64,000 bases of DNA from Vibrio salinus (GCF_021272385.1 NZ_JAJSDZ010000005.1:186001-250000), one strand, 5' to 3'; shown: positions 1-10,895, counted from the stretch's first letter. Notes: generated by a model from the letters alone, not told the origin. Made by a program: numbers and translations.

Positions 1-3000
1 TAATTCTCTTAATGCGACTGAAAATTTCGCAAATTCATGTACAGAGCCAACCTTGAACTCTCGGAGGATATTTTCCCATCGCAATAAAGCTTTACTATTC
101 GCTTCAATCCATTCCTCCAAACCAGCTAGAACTGCATGATCGTCATCCCATTGGCAGGAACAACTCAGTACCAGTGACGTCAGCGATCTTTGCTGCCAAT
201 CCAGATCCTCACGGAATGCGGATCGTGCCAGTGCCTGCCAGTGGTTGTCGGCAACCTGTTGGTTGATCTGATTAAGGAACCAGTGAAGCGATAGCCGATC
301 CCCCAGATGAAAGTACAACTTAGCAGTTTTCACAACATCGGTCTGATGAGCTTCTGCCACTTCTGTGATATCCAGCGCTGAATTCAGACTCGATAAGCGT
401 GAAACCCAGTGAGCCGTCTCCGGATCAATACCCGATTCGATCCAGCTTTCGGCTAACCGGTTGTGCTCTTCAATTTCCGTCGACACCAAAAGATCATCCA
501 GATTTTCCGAGATCTTTTCTACGTTCATCTTATAACGGCTAACTAACTCGGTAATCGGCTGATGTGTATTCTGATTTCTCAGGATCCATCTTGATAATCT
601 GCGGATAACACGCCGCAAATAAACCAGAACTTCATACTGAATCTGAGATGAGGCCGCCAAATCGCGGTTTCTTACGTTATGGATAATCTTATCTATGGAG
701 AACACTTCTCTGACAACACTATAAGCATTGGTGATATCTATCGATTCAGCGCCGGTTTCTTCATTCAAACGAGCAACAAAATTACACCCCATCTCGTTAA
801 CAATCTGATTGGCTAATGTTGTTGCAATAATTTCTTTGCTCAATGGGTGAGAGGTAAATTCATCACTATAGTGACGTTGTAACTCATCAGGGAAATATTG
901 CGTCAGCAATTTTGCATGATACGGTTCCTGAGCAATGCTGTCGGTGGCAAGCTTCTCTTTAAGATACATCTTGCCATACGCGACCAGAACAGACAGTTCT
1001 GGTCTCGACATTCCTTCTCCCCGTTTTTCCCGTTCCAGTAACGTTTCATCATCGGGCAAAAATTCCAGATTACGATCAAGATACCCCGACTTCTCTAAAT
1101 AGTGGATAAACCGGATCTGTTCTTTCACAACCGTCACACTCTGACTTTCAGATACGGAGATCGATTCCGCCTGCTGATAAGCATCATCAAGGACAATCCG
1201 GCTCACTTCTTCCTGCATTTTCTGAAGAAGAATATTTCGTTGTTTAACCGTTAAATCCCCATTATTGACCAGGCTATTAAGGAATATTTTGATGTTGACT
1301 TCGTTATCAGAACAATCCACACCACCAACATTATCAACAAAATCCGTATTAATACGTCCACCACTTAATGAATATTCAATACGCCCTAATTGAGTTACCC
1401 CCAGATTGCCCCCTTCACCAATGATCTTCGCCCGGACTTCTCCACCATCAACACGAACGGCATCATTGGAACGATCGCCAACATCCGAATGCGATTCCTT
1501 AGTGGATTTAATGTATGTTCCGATGCCGCCATTCCACAATAGATCAACCTGCATCGTCAGTATCAGATGAATCAACTCATTGGGTGTCAGCGTTGATTTT
1601 GCAGTGTTAAGCATCGATTTCATTTCCGGCGTTAATTTGATGGCTTTGAGTTTTCTTGAAAAGACACCGCCTCCGGCCGAAATCAACTCGGCATTGTAAT
1701 CTTTCCAGGATGATCGGGGTTGATCAAACAAACGCTTACGTTCTTGCCAACTCACTGCCGCATTCGGCGTTGGATCAATAAAGATATGCATATGATTAAA
1801 TGCCGCCAGTAATTTAATGTGTTTGGATGACAACATTCCGTTTCCGAAAACATCACCAGCCATATCACCAATACCGACGGCAGTAAAATCAGTTGACTGA
1901 CAATCAATATTGACCTCACGGAAATGGCGTTTTACTGATTCCCATGCCCCTTTTGCAGTAATCCCCATGGCTTTGTGGTCGTAGCCATTTGATCCACCGG
2001 AAGCAAATGCATCCCCTAGCCAGAACTGATATTCATCCGACACCGAATTCGCCAGATCAGAAAAAGTAGCGGTGCCTTTATCTGCAGCGACCACCAAATA
2101 AGGATCATCTTCATCGTATTTTATGATTTGATCCGGAGTAACCACCGCACCGTCGATAATGTTATCGGTAAGATCAAGCAGACCACAGATAAACTGCCGG
2201 TAACAGCGCTGTCCTTCATTGAAAATTTCATCACGGGTTTCAAGTTCATGCTGCTTCTTACAAACAAAACCGCCCTTCGCTCCAACCGGTACAATTACGG
2301 TATTTTTCACCTGCTGCGCTTTAACCAGCCCCAGGATTTCGGTCCGGAAATCTTCATAGCGATCTGACCAACGCAGCCCGCCTCTCGCAATCTTACCACC
2401 TCTCAGATGAACCCCTTCAATGTCAGGAGAATACACAAAGATCTCAAAAGCGGGTACCGGCGCCGGTATTTCCGGAATCTGTTTAGGGTTTAATTTTAAG
2501 GAAATCCATGACTTAGGATCCGAATTTGCGTCTTGTTGAAAATAATTCGTCCTCAGCGTTCCGAGGATCATATCCATATAGCGCCGGATAATACGATCAT
2601 CATCCAGACTTTCCACCTCTTCCAACTGATCCGTTAATTTTTTAACTAACTCATCCTGTTTTTTATCCGACTGATGAGAGGGTTGAAAACGATAGCAGAA
2701 TAAATTCACCAGTAAGGTGGCAATGTTCGGATAGTGATTAAGGGTTTCTTCGATGTATTTCTGACTGAACGGAAATCCGACCTGGCGCATATATCTTGCG
2801 TAGGCCCTCATAATAGAAATTTCCCTTCCACTAAGTGCGGTATTTAAAACCAGACTGTTAAACCCGTCATTTTCAATCCGTCCGTACCAAATATCAGAAA
2901 AAGCATTTTGAAAGCGCTCTTTTGATTCTTTAATATCAATGACTTTATCGCTACGATGTAACATTGAAAAATCAAGGATCCAGTAAGTCTGCCCGGTTGA

Positions 3001-4806
3001 TTTTATAATTTCATACGGCGCTTCACCTATCACCCTCAGCCCTAAATTTTCCAGCATGGGCATCACGTCAGAAAGGTGGATAGGCTCATCACGGTAATAA
3101 ATTTTTAATTTGACCACTTTGGAAGCATACGACTCTTCTTGTGGACGGTAAAAAACCATACCCAGTTTGTTGTCTTCACTAAGGCGTTCTAATTCATCAA
3201 TATCGGCAACCGCACTATCCGGGAGCGTCGCTTCTTTATAAGATCGTGGAAAAGCTTGCAGATATTCTTTAGAAAGAGGCAATCCTTTACTCTCTCCATG
3301 ATTTGTCACAATTGCTCCGGATAAGCGATCATCCCAACTTGTTGAAGCTTCCATTAAATTCTGCTCTATTTTTTTTATGTCGATGTCCATTACATTACTG
3401 TCAACACGTATAATGTAGTGCGTTCGGGCTAACGAACTTTCTGAGAAATAAACGCTGTACTCTACCTCTTGTGTTGAACCAAAATATTGCGCGAGTATCT
3501 CCTGAGTTTTTTTTCGTAACTCTGCCGTATGCCGCTCTTTCGTGATGTACACCATACAACTAAAAAAGCGGCCGAATGGATCACGCCGGACAAACACTCT
3601 TAACATGTCCCGATCCTGCATTTGCACAACACCGGTCCCGACAGCGAGAAGATCCTCTTCTTTTGCCTGAAGTAATTCATCCCGTGGGTAATTTTCTAAA
3701 ATATTATGCAATGCCTTGTAAGCATAAGATCCGACATAATAACCACTGGCTTCCAGAATACGCTCCACTTTTTCTCTGATTAATGGGATCGCTTCAACGG
3801 CCTGATTATAAACCGCTGACGTATACAATCCGGTGAACCGGTGCTCGCCAACCACCTTTCCTTTCTCATCAAATTTTTTAATGCCGATATAGTCGGTATA
3901 AGCAGGCCTGTGAATTCGGGATGGGGAATTTCCCTTTGTCAAAATGGTAATATAAGGTTTTGTCGCTTCAAGTCTGGCTGACTCTGAAAATTCAGATAAT
4001 TTGACACTACGGACTCTTTCTTTTTTGAAAAATATACCTAACCCCGGTACTTTCGTTGGCCGTAATTCAACATCACCTTTGATATTAACCAGATCGTATT
4101 CTTTATAACCCATGAACGTGAAATTATGATCGACAAGCCAGCGCAAAAATTCCATATTCTCAGTAAAAAGCTGACTACTCAATGGGATGATACTTTTTTG
4201 TTTTTCAAGGTTATCAATCACATGATTCAGTTTTTCAACCATTGTCTTCCAGTCCCGGACAACCAGTTCAGTATCATCCAGCACGGAAGACAGTTCGTTT
4301 TTCAGCTCGGTAATTTTTTTCCTGTCATTCAACCGATCGATCTCAATGTGAAACATTGATGTCAATGCTCCTGACTTTCCTCCGAGTTCCGAAATCTCTC
4401 CCCTGTCATTGCGATCAATTTTAATGGGGCCATGTAATAAAATATGTGTCGCCAAATCCAAACGGGCCAGCGTCATTTTTACCGAATCAACAAGAAAAGC
4501 AGAATCCGGACGAACAATCTCAATCACCGTATGACTGGATTGCCAGCCATGCTTACTCACCTGTGGGTTAAATACTCTGACTGAGGTTTTGTCTGGATCG
4601 ACTTCATTAATGTGATGCCATAAACTGATGATTGCCCCATATAAATCCGATTCGGTTTTATCCACCAAATCATCAAAGGCAATATTTTTAAGCAAGTGAT
4701 GGGCAAAACGAATCACTAATGGTTGTAATTTTAATTCGAATTTTTGCTCTATAAGTTGCTTAACTTTCTCGATTAGTACTGGTTGTAAAGAGTCATTTGC
4801 TCCCAT
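1..4806 (-). CDS. gdhB: NAD-specific glutamate dehydrogenase, large (180-kDa) class; C-terminus cut by window edge
   Basis: Oxidative deamination of glutamate to 2-oxoglutarate and ammonia with NAD+, in the cytoplasm. One uninterrupted minus-strand frame of 1602 codons runs from the ATG at 4806 to the window edge, where it is still open. The family is about 1600-1620 residues, so only a few terminal residues should be missing. The catalytic region is recognisable: GGKIARGGLRWSDR is encoded near 2359-2400 and VPVGAKGGFV near 2260-2290, both typical of this class. The last visible residues (FSVALREL) look like the usual C-terminus. The start is preceded by GAGGTGG. It is separated by about 150 bases from the upstream DUF2835 gene. 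The large class lacks similarity to small hexameric GdhA outside the catalytic core, and the N-terminal half is usually regulatory. The symbol follows Pseudomonas usage. Confidence 0.95.
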   Translation of the reverse strand, partial: MGANDSLQPVLIEKVKQLIEQKFELKLQPLVIRFAHHLLKNIAFDDLVDKTESDLYGAIISLWHHINEVDPDKTSVRVFNPQVSKHGWQSSHTVIEIVRPDSAFLVDSVKMTLARLDLATHILLHGPIKIDRNDRGEISELGGKSGALTSMFHIEIDRLNDRKKITELKNELSSVLDDTELVVRDWKTMVEKLNHVIDNLEKQKSIIPLSSQLFTENMEFLRWLVDHNFTFMGYKEYDLVNIKGDVELRPTKVPGLGIFFKKERVRSVKLSEFSESARLEATKPYITILTKGNSPSRIHRPAYTDYIGIKKFDEKGKVVGEHRFTGLYTSAVYNQAVEAIPLIREKVERILEASGYYVGSYAYKALHNILENYPRDELLQAKEEDLLAVGTGVVQMQDRDMLRVFVRRDPFGRFFSCMVYITKERHTAELRKKTQEILAQYFGSTQEVEYSVYFSESSLARTHYIIRVDSNVMDIDIKKIEQNLMEASTSWDDRLSGAIVTNHGESKGLPLSKEYLQAFPRSYKEATLPDSAVADIDELERLSEDNKLGMVFYRPQEESYASKVVKLKIYYRDEPIHLSDVMPMLENLGLRVIGEAPYEIIKSTGQTYWILDFSMLHRSDKVIDIKESKERFQNAFSDIWYGRIENDGFNSLVLNTALSGREISIMRAYARYMRQVGFPFSQKYIEETLNHYPNIATLLVNLFCYRFQPSHQSDKKQDELVKKLTDQLEEVESLDDDRIIRRYMDMILGTLRTNYFQQDANSDPKSWISLKLNPKQIPEIPAPVPAFEIFVYSPDIEGVHLRGGKIARGGLRWSDRYEDFRTEILGLVKAQQVKNTVIVPVGAKGGFVCKKQHELETRDEIFNEGQRCYRQFICGLLDLTDNIIDGAVVTPDQIIKYDEDDPYLVVAADKGTATFSDLANSVSDEYQFWLGDAFASGGSNGYDHKAMGITAKGAWESVKRHFREVNIDCQSTDFTAVGIGDMAGDVFGNGMLSSKHIKLLAAFNHMHIFIDPTPNAAVSWQERKRLFDQPRSSWKDYNAELISAGGGVFSRKLKAIKLTPEMKSMLNTAKSTLTPNELIHLILTMQVDLLWNGGIGTYIKSTKESHSDVGDRSNDAVRVDGGEVRAKIIGEGGNLGVTQLGRIEYSLSGGRINTDFVDNVGGVDCSDNEVNIKIFLNSLVNNGDLTVKQRNILLQKMQEEVSRIVLDDAYQQAESISVSESQSVTVVKEQIRFIHYLEKSGYLDRNLEFLPDDETLLEREKRGEGMSRPELSVLVAYGKMYLKEKLATDSIAQEPYHAKLLTQYFPDELQRHYSDEFTSHPLSKEIIATTLANQIVNEMGCNFVARLNEETGAESIDITNAYSVVREVFSIDKIIHNVRNRDLAASSQIQYEVLVYLRRVIRRLSRWILRNQNTHQPITELVSRYKMNVEKISENLDDLLVSTEIEEHNRLAESWIESGIDPETAHWVSRLSSLNSALDITEVAEAHQTDVVKTAKLYFHLGDRLSLHWFLNQINQQVADNHWQALARSAFREDLDWQQRSLTSLVLSCSCQWDDDHAVLAGLEEWIEANSKALLRWENILREFKVGSVHEFAKFSVALREL

Positions 4807-4954
4807 ACACCACCTCGTATCCTATTGAAACTGATTATTATTGTCGTAACTTAATAATAGTTGGTGATGTAGAAAAGAAATGTTTTAAAAGGAAATTTAT
4901 TTCGGATTGATGATTAAGGTCTAATAATTACTTTTTTCTCATTAAATGAACGAA

Positions 4955-5173
4955 CTAGACGGGCTGTAATTCAATAAATTTATTGTTATTATCGGCAGTG
5001 AGTCGAAAGCGTCCCCGAATACCTAACTGAGATAAATACGGTCTGAGTTTAATCGCCGGTAGCTGTAATTTCAGACCGTCCTCCGTCGTGACTACCACAA
5101 CAGAAGCCGATCCGGTATACAATCTTTGAAACTCAAGATAACTGATATAAACAGAAAAATAATAATGCTTCAT
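4955..5173 (-). CDS. DUF2835 family protein
   Basis: A 72-residue cytoplasmic protein of unknown function, starting MKHYYFSVYISY and containing LGIRGRFRL followed by NNKFIEL, which I recognise as the DUF2835 pattern found in marine gammaproteobacteria. There is no signal peptide or membrane segment. It lies 51 bases downstream of pepN in the same direction and could be co-transcribed with it. No good Shine-Dalgarno sequence precedes its ATG, which is a point of doubt about translation level but not about the gene. Confidence 0.85.
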   Translation of the reverse strand: MKHYYFSVYISYLEFQRLYTGSASVVVVTTEDGLKLQLPAIKLRPYLSQLGIRGRFRLTADNNNKFIELQPV

Positions 5174-5224
5174 GGTTATAAAGAATACAGAACCATAAAC
5201 ATGGTCCTGTATATTCGTCCTGAT

Positions 5225-7831
5225 TTAGCTTTCTAACGCCTTCGATACTTTTTCATACAAATCTTTTGCCAGCCCTTGCATGGTATGAAGTTCCTCAAGC
5301 ACCGAACGAATGAGTTCCTGCCGGGCAACATCATAATGCTTAAATTTCAGCAAAGGATCGATCAGTCTTGCGGCTACTTGCGGATTTGATACATTCAGCT
5401 GTTTTAAGATATCCAGAGCAAACCGGTAACCGGAGCCATCTTTTTTATGAAATTGGGATGGGTTTTGATTCATGAATGAACCAATCAAGCTTCTGATTCG
5501 GTTTGGGTTCTTCATGGAAAACGCATCATGATTCATGCATTGCTTCACGACAGACAATGCACTTTCTGACGGACTGGAACCTTGCAAAATAAACCATTTA
5601 TCCATCACGAGCCCATCGTGTTTCCAGTGTTCACTGTAGCTTTCCATCAAAGGCTCACGGCATGGCAGCTCAGCATGATTCGCTGCCGTCATAGCCGCAA
5701 TGGTATCGGTCATATTATTGGAAGTCCGGTATTGTTCATTTACCAGCGCATCACCATCTTCTGTATATGCAAGATATAAAAGACAGACATTTTTAAGTGC
5801 CCGTTTCCCGATAGAACCGTGGTCAGTCGTATACTCAGGCAGGAACAGAGCCTGATAACATTGTGCAAACGCTTCTTTTAATTCGGATGCCAGCGTTTTT
5901 TTCAGAGAAGTAAGCACGGTATCAATATAGTCGATATCAATCTGTTCATACCAACCAAACACTTCGCTAAGTCCCGGGAGCGTTAGCATCTCAGCAATAA
6001 ATGCCGCTTCGAGAGAATCGTTTGTTAATACCCCTTTAAAAGCAGTAATAATGGACTCAGGCCAAATCACATCCTGACCTTTTTCGACCCGGGAAATATT
6101 GCTGCGAATATGTTTAGCCAGCAACATTTGTCCGGCATCCCAACGCGCAAAATCATTCGTTGCATTCACAATCAAAAATGATAATTCGTCATCGGTGTAG
6201 GAGAAGTTTAATCTTACCGGAGCCGAAAATTCTCTCAGTAATGAAGGAACCGGCTTAGATTCGACGTTATCAAAAACAAAGACCTGTTCAGACTCTTTGA
6301 TATTGAGTACATTCGCTATTTTTTTACCGTTACATTGTAACGGAATAATGGTCCCATCAGGTGCATATAACTCCACATCCAGTGGAATATGAAGCGCACA
6401 TTTTTCAGGCTGATCAACGGTAGGATTGGTCTGCTGCTTAACTTTCAGAGTATAGGTTTTCTCAACGTCATTATAGGTTCCTTCAACATCGAGTACCGGT
6501 GTTCCGGACTGACTGTACCAATGGCGAAAATGCGCTAAATCCACTCCGGAGGCATCCTCCATCGCTGAGACGAAATCTTCACAGGTTGCGGCCGTTCCGT
6601 CATGCCGTTCAAAGTATAAACGCATTCCCTTTTGAAAATTTTCTTCACCCAGAAGCGTGTGAATCATCCGGATCACTTCACTGCCCTTTTCATACACAGT
6701 TAAAGTATAGAAGTTATTCATTTCTATTACTTTTTCAGGGCGAATTGGATGTGACATCGGCGAAGCGTCTTCAGCAAACTGAGGGCCTCGAATGATACGG
6801 ACATTATGAATCCGGTTCACTACTCTGGAGCCTAAGTCAGAAGAAAATTCCTGATCGCGGAAAACCGTCAGGCCTTCTTTCAAGCTTAGCTGGAACCAGT
6901 CCCGGCAGGTGACCCGGTTACCGGTCCAGTTATGAAAGTATTCATGTCCGATAACGGATTCAATGCCTAAATAATCGCTATCGGTTGCAGTTTGATCGTT
7001 AGCAAGAACATATTTTGAGTTAAACACATTCAACCCTTTGTTCTCCATGGCTCCCATATTAAAGAAGTCAACGGCAACAATCATGTAAATATCGAGGTCA
7101 TACTCTAACCCAAACCGTTCTTCATCCCATTTCATGGCGTTTTTCAGTGACACCATCGCATGGTGAGAACGTTCTAAGTTGCCTTTATCGACAAAGATTT
7201 CCAGAGCGACGTCCCGTCCGGACCGGGTAGTAAACTGATCTCTAAGAACATCAAAATCACCGGCAACCAGTGCAAATAAATAGGCGGGTTTCGGATGAGG
7301 ATCTTTCCAGGTCACCCAATGTTTTCCGTCATCCGTCTGCCCTTTCTCGACCATGTTGCCATTACTCAACAGATAAGGATAACGCGTTTTATCGGCAATA
7401 ATCGTTGTGATAAAACGGGCAAGCACATCGGGCCGGTCAAGATAATAGGTGATTCTTCTGAATCCCTCGGCTTCGCACTGAGTGCAAAATGCCCCATCTG
7501 AAATGTACAACCCTTCTAATGCGGTATTATTCAAAGGATCAATCGTGGTTACTATCGATAATTCGAAAACGTCAGGAAGTTTAGTCAAAATAAGATGACC
7601 TTCAGATTCCTGATAATGCTCCCATTCAGCGCCATTCACTGTCACCGATTTCAACACTAAATTGTCACCATCTAAAACAAGGGTATTGTCATCTCCCTGC
7701 TGTTTCACCGACGAAACAGCGGTAACCTGAGTTACCGACGCATCCAGATGGAACGTTAAATTAATATCCGTAATAGTATGAGTGGGTCGCTGATAATCTT
7801 TTCTGTACTTAGCTTGAGGAACATTAGCCAT
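5225..7831 (-). CDS. pepN: Aminopeptidase N (M1 family zinc metallopeptidase)
   Basis: Removes N-terminal residues from peptides in the cytoplasm during late protein turnover. The 868-residue length is close to that of E. coli PepN (870). Seen in the protein are the substrate-binding GAMEN motif and the zinc-binding HEYFH, followed 18 residues on by the third ligand Glu in the NRVTCRDWFQLSLKEGLT stretch; these lie near residues 260-320. The rest is the long helical C-terminal domain. The ATG at 7831 has AGGA about 10 bases upstream. It is followed by DUF2835 on the same strand. Confidence 0.98.
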   Translation of the reverse strand: MANVPQAKYRKDYQRPTHTITDINLTFHLDASVTQVTAVSSVKQQGDDNTLVLDGDNLVLKSVTVNGAEWEHYQESEGHLILTKLPDVFELSIVTTIDPLNNTALEGLYISDGAFCTQCEAEGFRRITYYLDRPDVLARFITTIIADKTRYPYLLSNGNMVEKGQTDDGKHWVTWKDPHPKPAYLFALVAGDFDVLRDQFTTRSGRDVALEIFVDKGNLERSHHAMVSLKNAMKWDEERFGLEYDLDIYMIVAVDFFNMGAMENKGLNVFNSKYVLANDQTATDSDYLGIESVIGHEYFHNWTGNRVTCRDWFQLSLKEGLTVFRDQEFSSDLGSRVVNRIHNVRIIRGPQFAEDASPMSHPIRPEKVIEMNNFYTLTVYEKGSEVIRMIHTLLGEENFQKGMRLYFERHDGTAATCEDFVSAMEDASGVDLAHFRHWYSQSGTPVLDVEGTYNDVEKTYTLKVKQQTNPTVDQPEKCALHIPLDVELYAPDGTIIPLQCNGKKIANVLNIKESEQVFVFDNVESKPVPSLLREFSAPVRLNFSYTDDELSFLIVNATNDFARWDAGQMLLAKHIRSNISRVEKGQDVIWPESIITAFKGVLTNDSLEAAFIAEMLTLPGLSEVFGWYEQIDIDYIDTVLTSLKKTLASELKEAFAQCYQALFLPEYTTDHGSIGKRALKNVCLLYLAYTEDGDALVNEQYRTSNNMTDTIAAMTAANHAELPCREPLMESYSEHWKHDGLVMDKWFILQGSSPSESALSVVKQCMNHDAFSMKNPNRIRSLIGSFMNQNPSQFHKKDGSGYRFALDILKQLNVSNPQVAARLIDPLLKFKHYDVARQELIRSVLEELHTMQGLAKDLYEKVSKALES

Positions 7832-8068
7832 GGCAGGAATCCTTTTCTCTTTATCATAGAAAATAATGATATAAGAATGTATGAAAAAACACGTTTACTC
7901 TGTGCATTGACTGTCTTTTAACCTTTCAGGTATGTTTTACGAACTTTATACAAAGTAAACCTGACAGACGTAATGCAGATAGTTTTCAGAGCATAATGCA
8001 TATTATTTGGGGACAACATAAGAATAATCAACCCACTATATGGTCAAAAGACGAAAATGTACCTGATA

Positions 8069-8746
8069 TTATTGCAATTTAGTCAATAAAGCTGTCATCC
8101 CGCCATCATCCGAACTCAACTTCATTTCATTGTTCTTTACAGAGAATGTCGTATTTAGCTCTCCATTTTCATATACAAGAACAAGATGATCATCTTCCAG
8201 ATAATACACACCTTTATGCAGAACTTCTTTACCATGAGCATTACTTGCTTTGAAGTAGAAGACAAAATCGGGTTGAAGTATTAGCAGCATTTTATTTACA
8301 CTCAACGCATTCATATCATCGCCTGTCAACTTTTCGCTCATCCAGGCACCTGATAATGACCTGGACAACATTTTAAAAAAAGTAACACCATTTAGCATAA
8401 GGCGGTTATGAGAATTCACAAAAGAATATTGCTGAGGATCCAGACTGTTGGCACCAAGTACTAATGTATCACCACTAACCTCATACGAACCATCCCAGTA
8501 TTCCATCGTATTATCCAGCTTTTGAATCTGAATAAAAAAAGAATAGTCCGATTGTAATTTTAAATGAATTGAATGGTAATCCTGACTTTCATCGACTGGT
8601 GCTCTGTTGATTAATACCCAGTCTCCCAACAAAAAAGGATAATCAAACTGAGTTAAATCTTTGGTAATTCGATTTTCATTTGCCAACGTAACGTGAGTCG
8701 ATATCAAAAGTAATGTCAGTGATAGCCACTGAAAAAGCTTTTTCAT
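8069..8746 (-). CDS. Secreted or periplasmic protein with a duplicated beta-rich domain, function unknown
   Basis: I do not recognise a named family. The frame opens at 8791, but the ATG at 8746 has a strong GAGGGGA ribosome site and starts a classic signal peptide (MKKLFQWLSLTLLLIS, cleavage likely after LA at about residue 22), giving 225 residues. The mature part looks like two copies of one roughly 90-residue unit: GDW at 41-43 and GAW at 133-135, each followed about 45 residues later by a matching G-x-Y-x4-D-x-L-V-L element (86-97 and 179-190). This resembles small lipocalin-like beta barrels, which is an inference. It sits between prc and pepN and is separated from prc by a strong terminator. 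Confidence 0.75.
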   Translation of the reverse strand: MKKLFQWLSLTLLLISTHVTLANENRITKDLTQFDYPFLLGDWVLINRAPVDESQDYHSIHLKLQSDYSFFIQIQKLDNTMEYWDGSYEVSGDTLVLGANSLDPQQYSFVNSHNRLMLNGVTFFKMLSRSLSGAWMSEKLTGDDMNALSVNKMLLILQPDFVFYFKASNAHGKEVLHKGVYYLEDDHLVLVYENGELNTTFSVKNNEMKLSSDDGGMTALLTKLQ

Positions 8747-8814
8747 ATAAATCCCCTCACTTTTCTTTAAGCTTAGGCAAGACCAATACATTAAGCGAAT
8801 TTCATAAACCGCAT

Positions 8815-8843
8815 AAAAAACGGGAGTTGCAACGCAACTCCCG
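8815..8843 (-). terminator. Rho-independent terminator of prc
   Basis: A perfect 10-bp stem (CGGGAGTTGC at 8821-8830 and GCAACTCCCG at 8834-8843) with a three-base loop is followed, reading the minus strand, by six T residues. It ends the proQ-prc transcript 29 bases after the prc stop codon. Confidence 0.9.
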
Positions 8844-8871
8844 TTATTAACAAAGGAAATAATGATACAAG

Positions 8872-10878
8872 CTATGCTTTTTCTAATGAAACCAATTCAC
8901 TGGTAATAGAAACGGCTTCATCTAAATAAGCATCAGGGGCTTTGTAATCTTTAGGAATATCTTCGAAAGACGCATAAGGTTTTTCGTGTTTGGCTTTTCG
9001 GCGAAGATTAACACGCTTCAGTTCCAGATTTTCTGAATCGTCCATTTTCTTCAACCGTTTCGCTTCATTTAAAGAGACTTCATTATCGTCTTTATCAGCA
9101 CGGTAACGAGCAATATCTTCATCAATAAATTTAAATTCCATATCATGCTGAATTCTTGCTTTGTGATCCCTACGCAACTGCGCAATATATCCACTTTCAT
9201 CAAGAACCTTGTGATAATCAGCTTTGCTGATTTGATCCCATGGCAACGCATTATCTTCAACACTTTCCCCGGTATCTTTAGGATCAACTGCTGTAGGAAA
9301 TGCAATGTCAGGTACTACCCCTTTGTTCTGCGTACTGCCGCCATTTATCCGGTAAAACTTTTGGATGGTATACTGAACGTATCCAAGTTTCTCATCAAAC
9401 AAATCATAAATATGATTTAGTGAACGATGCTGCTGAACAGTTCCCTTACCATAAGAGTTTTCACCCAAAATAACGGCGCGTCCATAGTCCTGCATTGCGG
9501 CAGCAAATATTTCAGAGGCTGATGCACTATACCGATTAATAAGCACTGTCATCGGACCAGCATAGCTGATGTCTCCATCAGTATCGCTGTTTACATTCAC
9601 TCTTCCATAACTATCCCGAACCTGAACCACAGGGCCACTTTTAATGAATAAACCCGTCAAGGCCGTTGCTTCGGTTAGTGCGCCGCCGCCGTTATTACGT
9701 AGATCGACAATAACGCCATTAACACCTTTCTTGTGGAACTCATCCAAAAGAACTTTGGTATCCCGCGACAATCCGACATAAAAACTTGGTACTTCAAGAA
9801 CACCTATTTTTTTGCCATCTTTATCAATAATCTTTGATTTAACGGCCCGGTCTTCTAAACGAATTTTATCTCGAACAATTGTGACAACGTAGCTTTTTGC
9901 ATTCTTTCCTTCAGGCAAGATTTGCAATCTGACTTTTGTTCCTTTCGGACCTTTGATCAGTTCAACAACGTCATCTAAACGCCACCCAATGACATCAACA
10001 ATATCACCATCTTCCTGTCCGACACCAATGATGCGATCACCATCAGAGAGACGGTTACTTTTGGATGCAGGCCCACCAGCAACCAAAGAACGAATCACAG
10101 TATAATCATCCGTCATTTGCAAAACAGCACCAATACCTTCAAGAGACAAATTCATCTCAGACTGAAATTGTTCTGCAGTACGTGGCGACAAATAACTGGT
10201 ATGAGGGTCAATTTGTCTTGCAAAAGCATTCATATAAGCCTGAAACACATCTTCGCTATGCGTTTGTGCAAGCCGCTTAATGGCGTTATTATACCTTTTA
10301 GCAAGCGTTTCTTTTATTTCCGGCCAGGTCTTACCTGCTAATTTCAGGTTTAAGGCATCATACTTAACCCGTTTTCTCCAAAGTTCTTTTATTTCACTTT
10401 GATTTTTCGGCCAGGGCGCTTTTGTACGGTCAACCTGAATATATTCATCCGCATCAAACGTTATTTTATGATCCAATAATGACAACGCATACTTAAAACA
10501 CTCATATCGCTTCTTAACCGATAGGTTGTATACGTCGTAAGCAATTTGATCGCTACCGGATTTTAATTGGTCATCTAACTCAACAGACCACTTTTTAAAA
10601 TTATCAATGTCTTTCTGAGTGAAAATGCTCCGGTTATAATCCAGTGCTTCAAGATAACGTTCAAACATTTTCTTTGAAAAATTATCATTCAAATCAATAT
10701 GTTTGTAGTGAGAACGAGTAAAACGAGAAGTGATTCTCTTGGTTGCTGTTGCATGTTGTGCTTCAGGAGAAAGAACAGGAAGATCTTTTTCACTAATTGT
10801 AGGCTCAACAGCATATACTGAAGAAGCTACCAGCAATAAGCCAGTAGCAATCATCGTCAATTTTGAACGGCATTTCAT
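8872..10878 (-). CDS. prc: Tail-specific (C-terminal processing) protease Prc/Tsp
   Basis: A periplasmic serine protease that degrades proteins from exposed nonpolar C-termini and processes envelope proteins such as peptidoglycan hydrolases. At 668 residues it is slightly shorter than E. coli Prc (682). Visible are a signal peptide (LTMIATGLLLVASSVYA), a PDZ domain around residues 240-320 (LEGIGAVLQM ... VAGGPASKS), the S41 core with the Ser of YSASASEIF and the Lys of GENSYGKGTVQQ forming the Ser-Lys dyad, and a DUF3340-like C-terminal domain. It starts 17 bases after the proQ stop, as in E. coli, so the two are probably one operon. Confidence 0.97.
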   Translation of the reverse strand: MKCRSKLTMIATGLLLVASSVYAVEPTISEKDLPVLSPEAQHATATKRITSRFTRSHYKHIDLNDNFSKKMFERYLEALDYNRSIFTQKDIDNFKKWSVELDDQLKSGSDQIAYDVYNLSVKKRYECFKYALSLLDHKITFDADEYIQVDRTKAPWPKNQSEIKELWRKRVKYDALNLKLAGKTWPEIKETLAKRYNNAIKRLAQTHSEDVFQAYMNAFARQIDPHTSYLSPRTAEQFQSEMNLSLEGIGAVLQMTDDYTVIRSLVAGGPASKSNRLSDGDRIIGVGQEDGDIVDVIGWRLDDVVELIKGPKGTKVRLQILPEGKNAKSYVVTIVRDKIRLEDRAVKSKIIDKDGKKIGVLEVPSFYVGLSRDTKVLLDEFHKKGVNGVIVDLRNNGGGALTEATALTGLFIKSGPVVQVRDSYGRVNVNSDTDGDISYAGPMTVLINRYSASASEIFAAAMQDYGRAVILGENSYGKGTVQQHRSLNHIYDLFDEKLGYVQYTIQKFYRINGGSTQNKGVVPDIAFPTAVDPKDTGESVEDNALPWDQISKADYHKVLDESGYIAQLRRDHKARIQHDMEFKFIDEDIARYRADKDDNEVSLNEAKRLKKMDDSENLELKRVNLRRKAKHEKPYASFEDIPKDYKAPDAYLDEAVSITSELVSLEKA

Positions 10879-10895
10879 GCGTAGGAGATTCTCCT

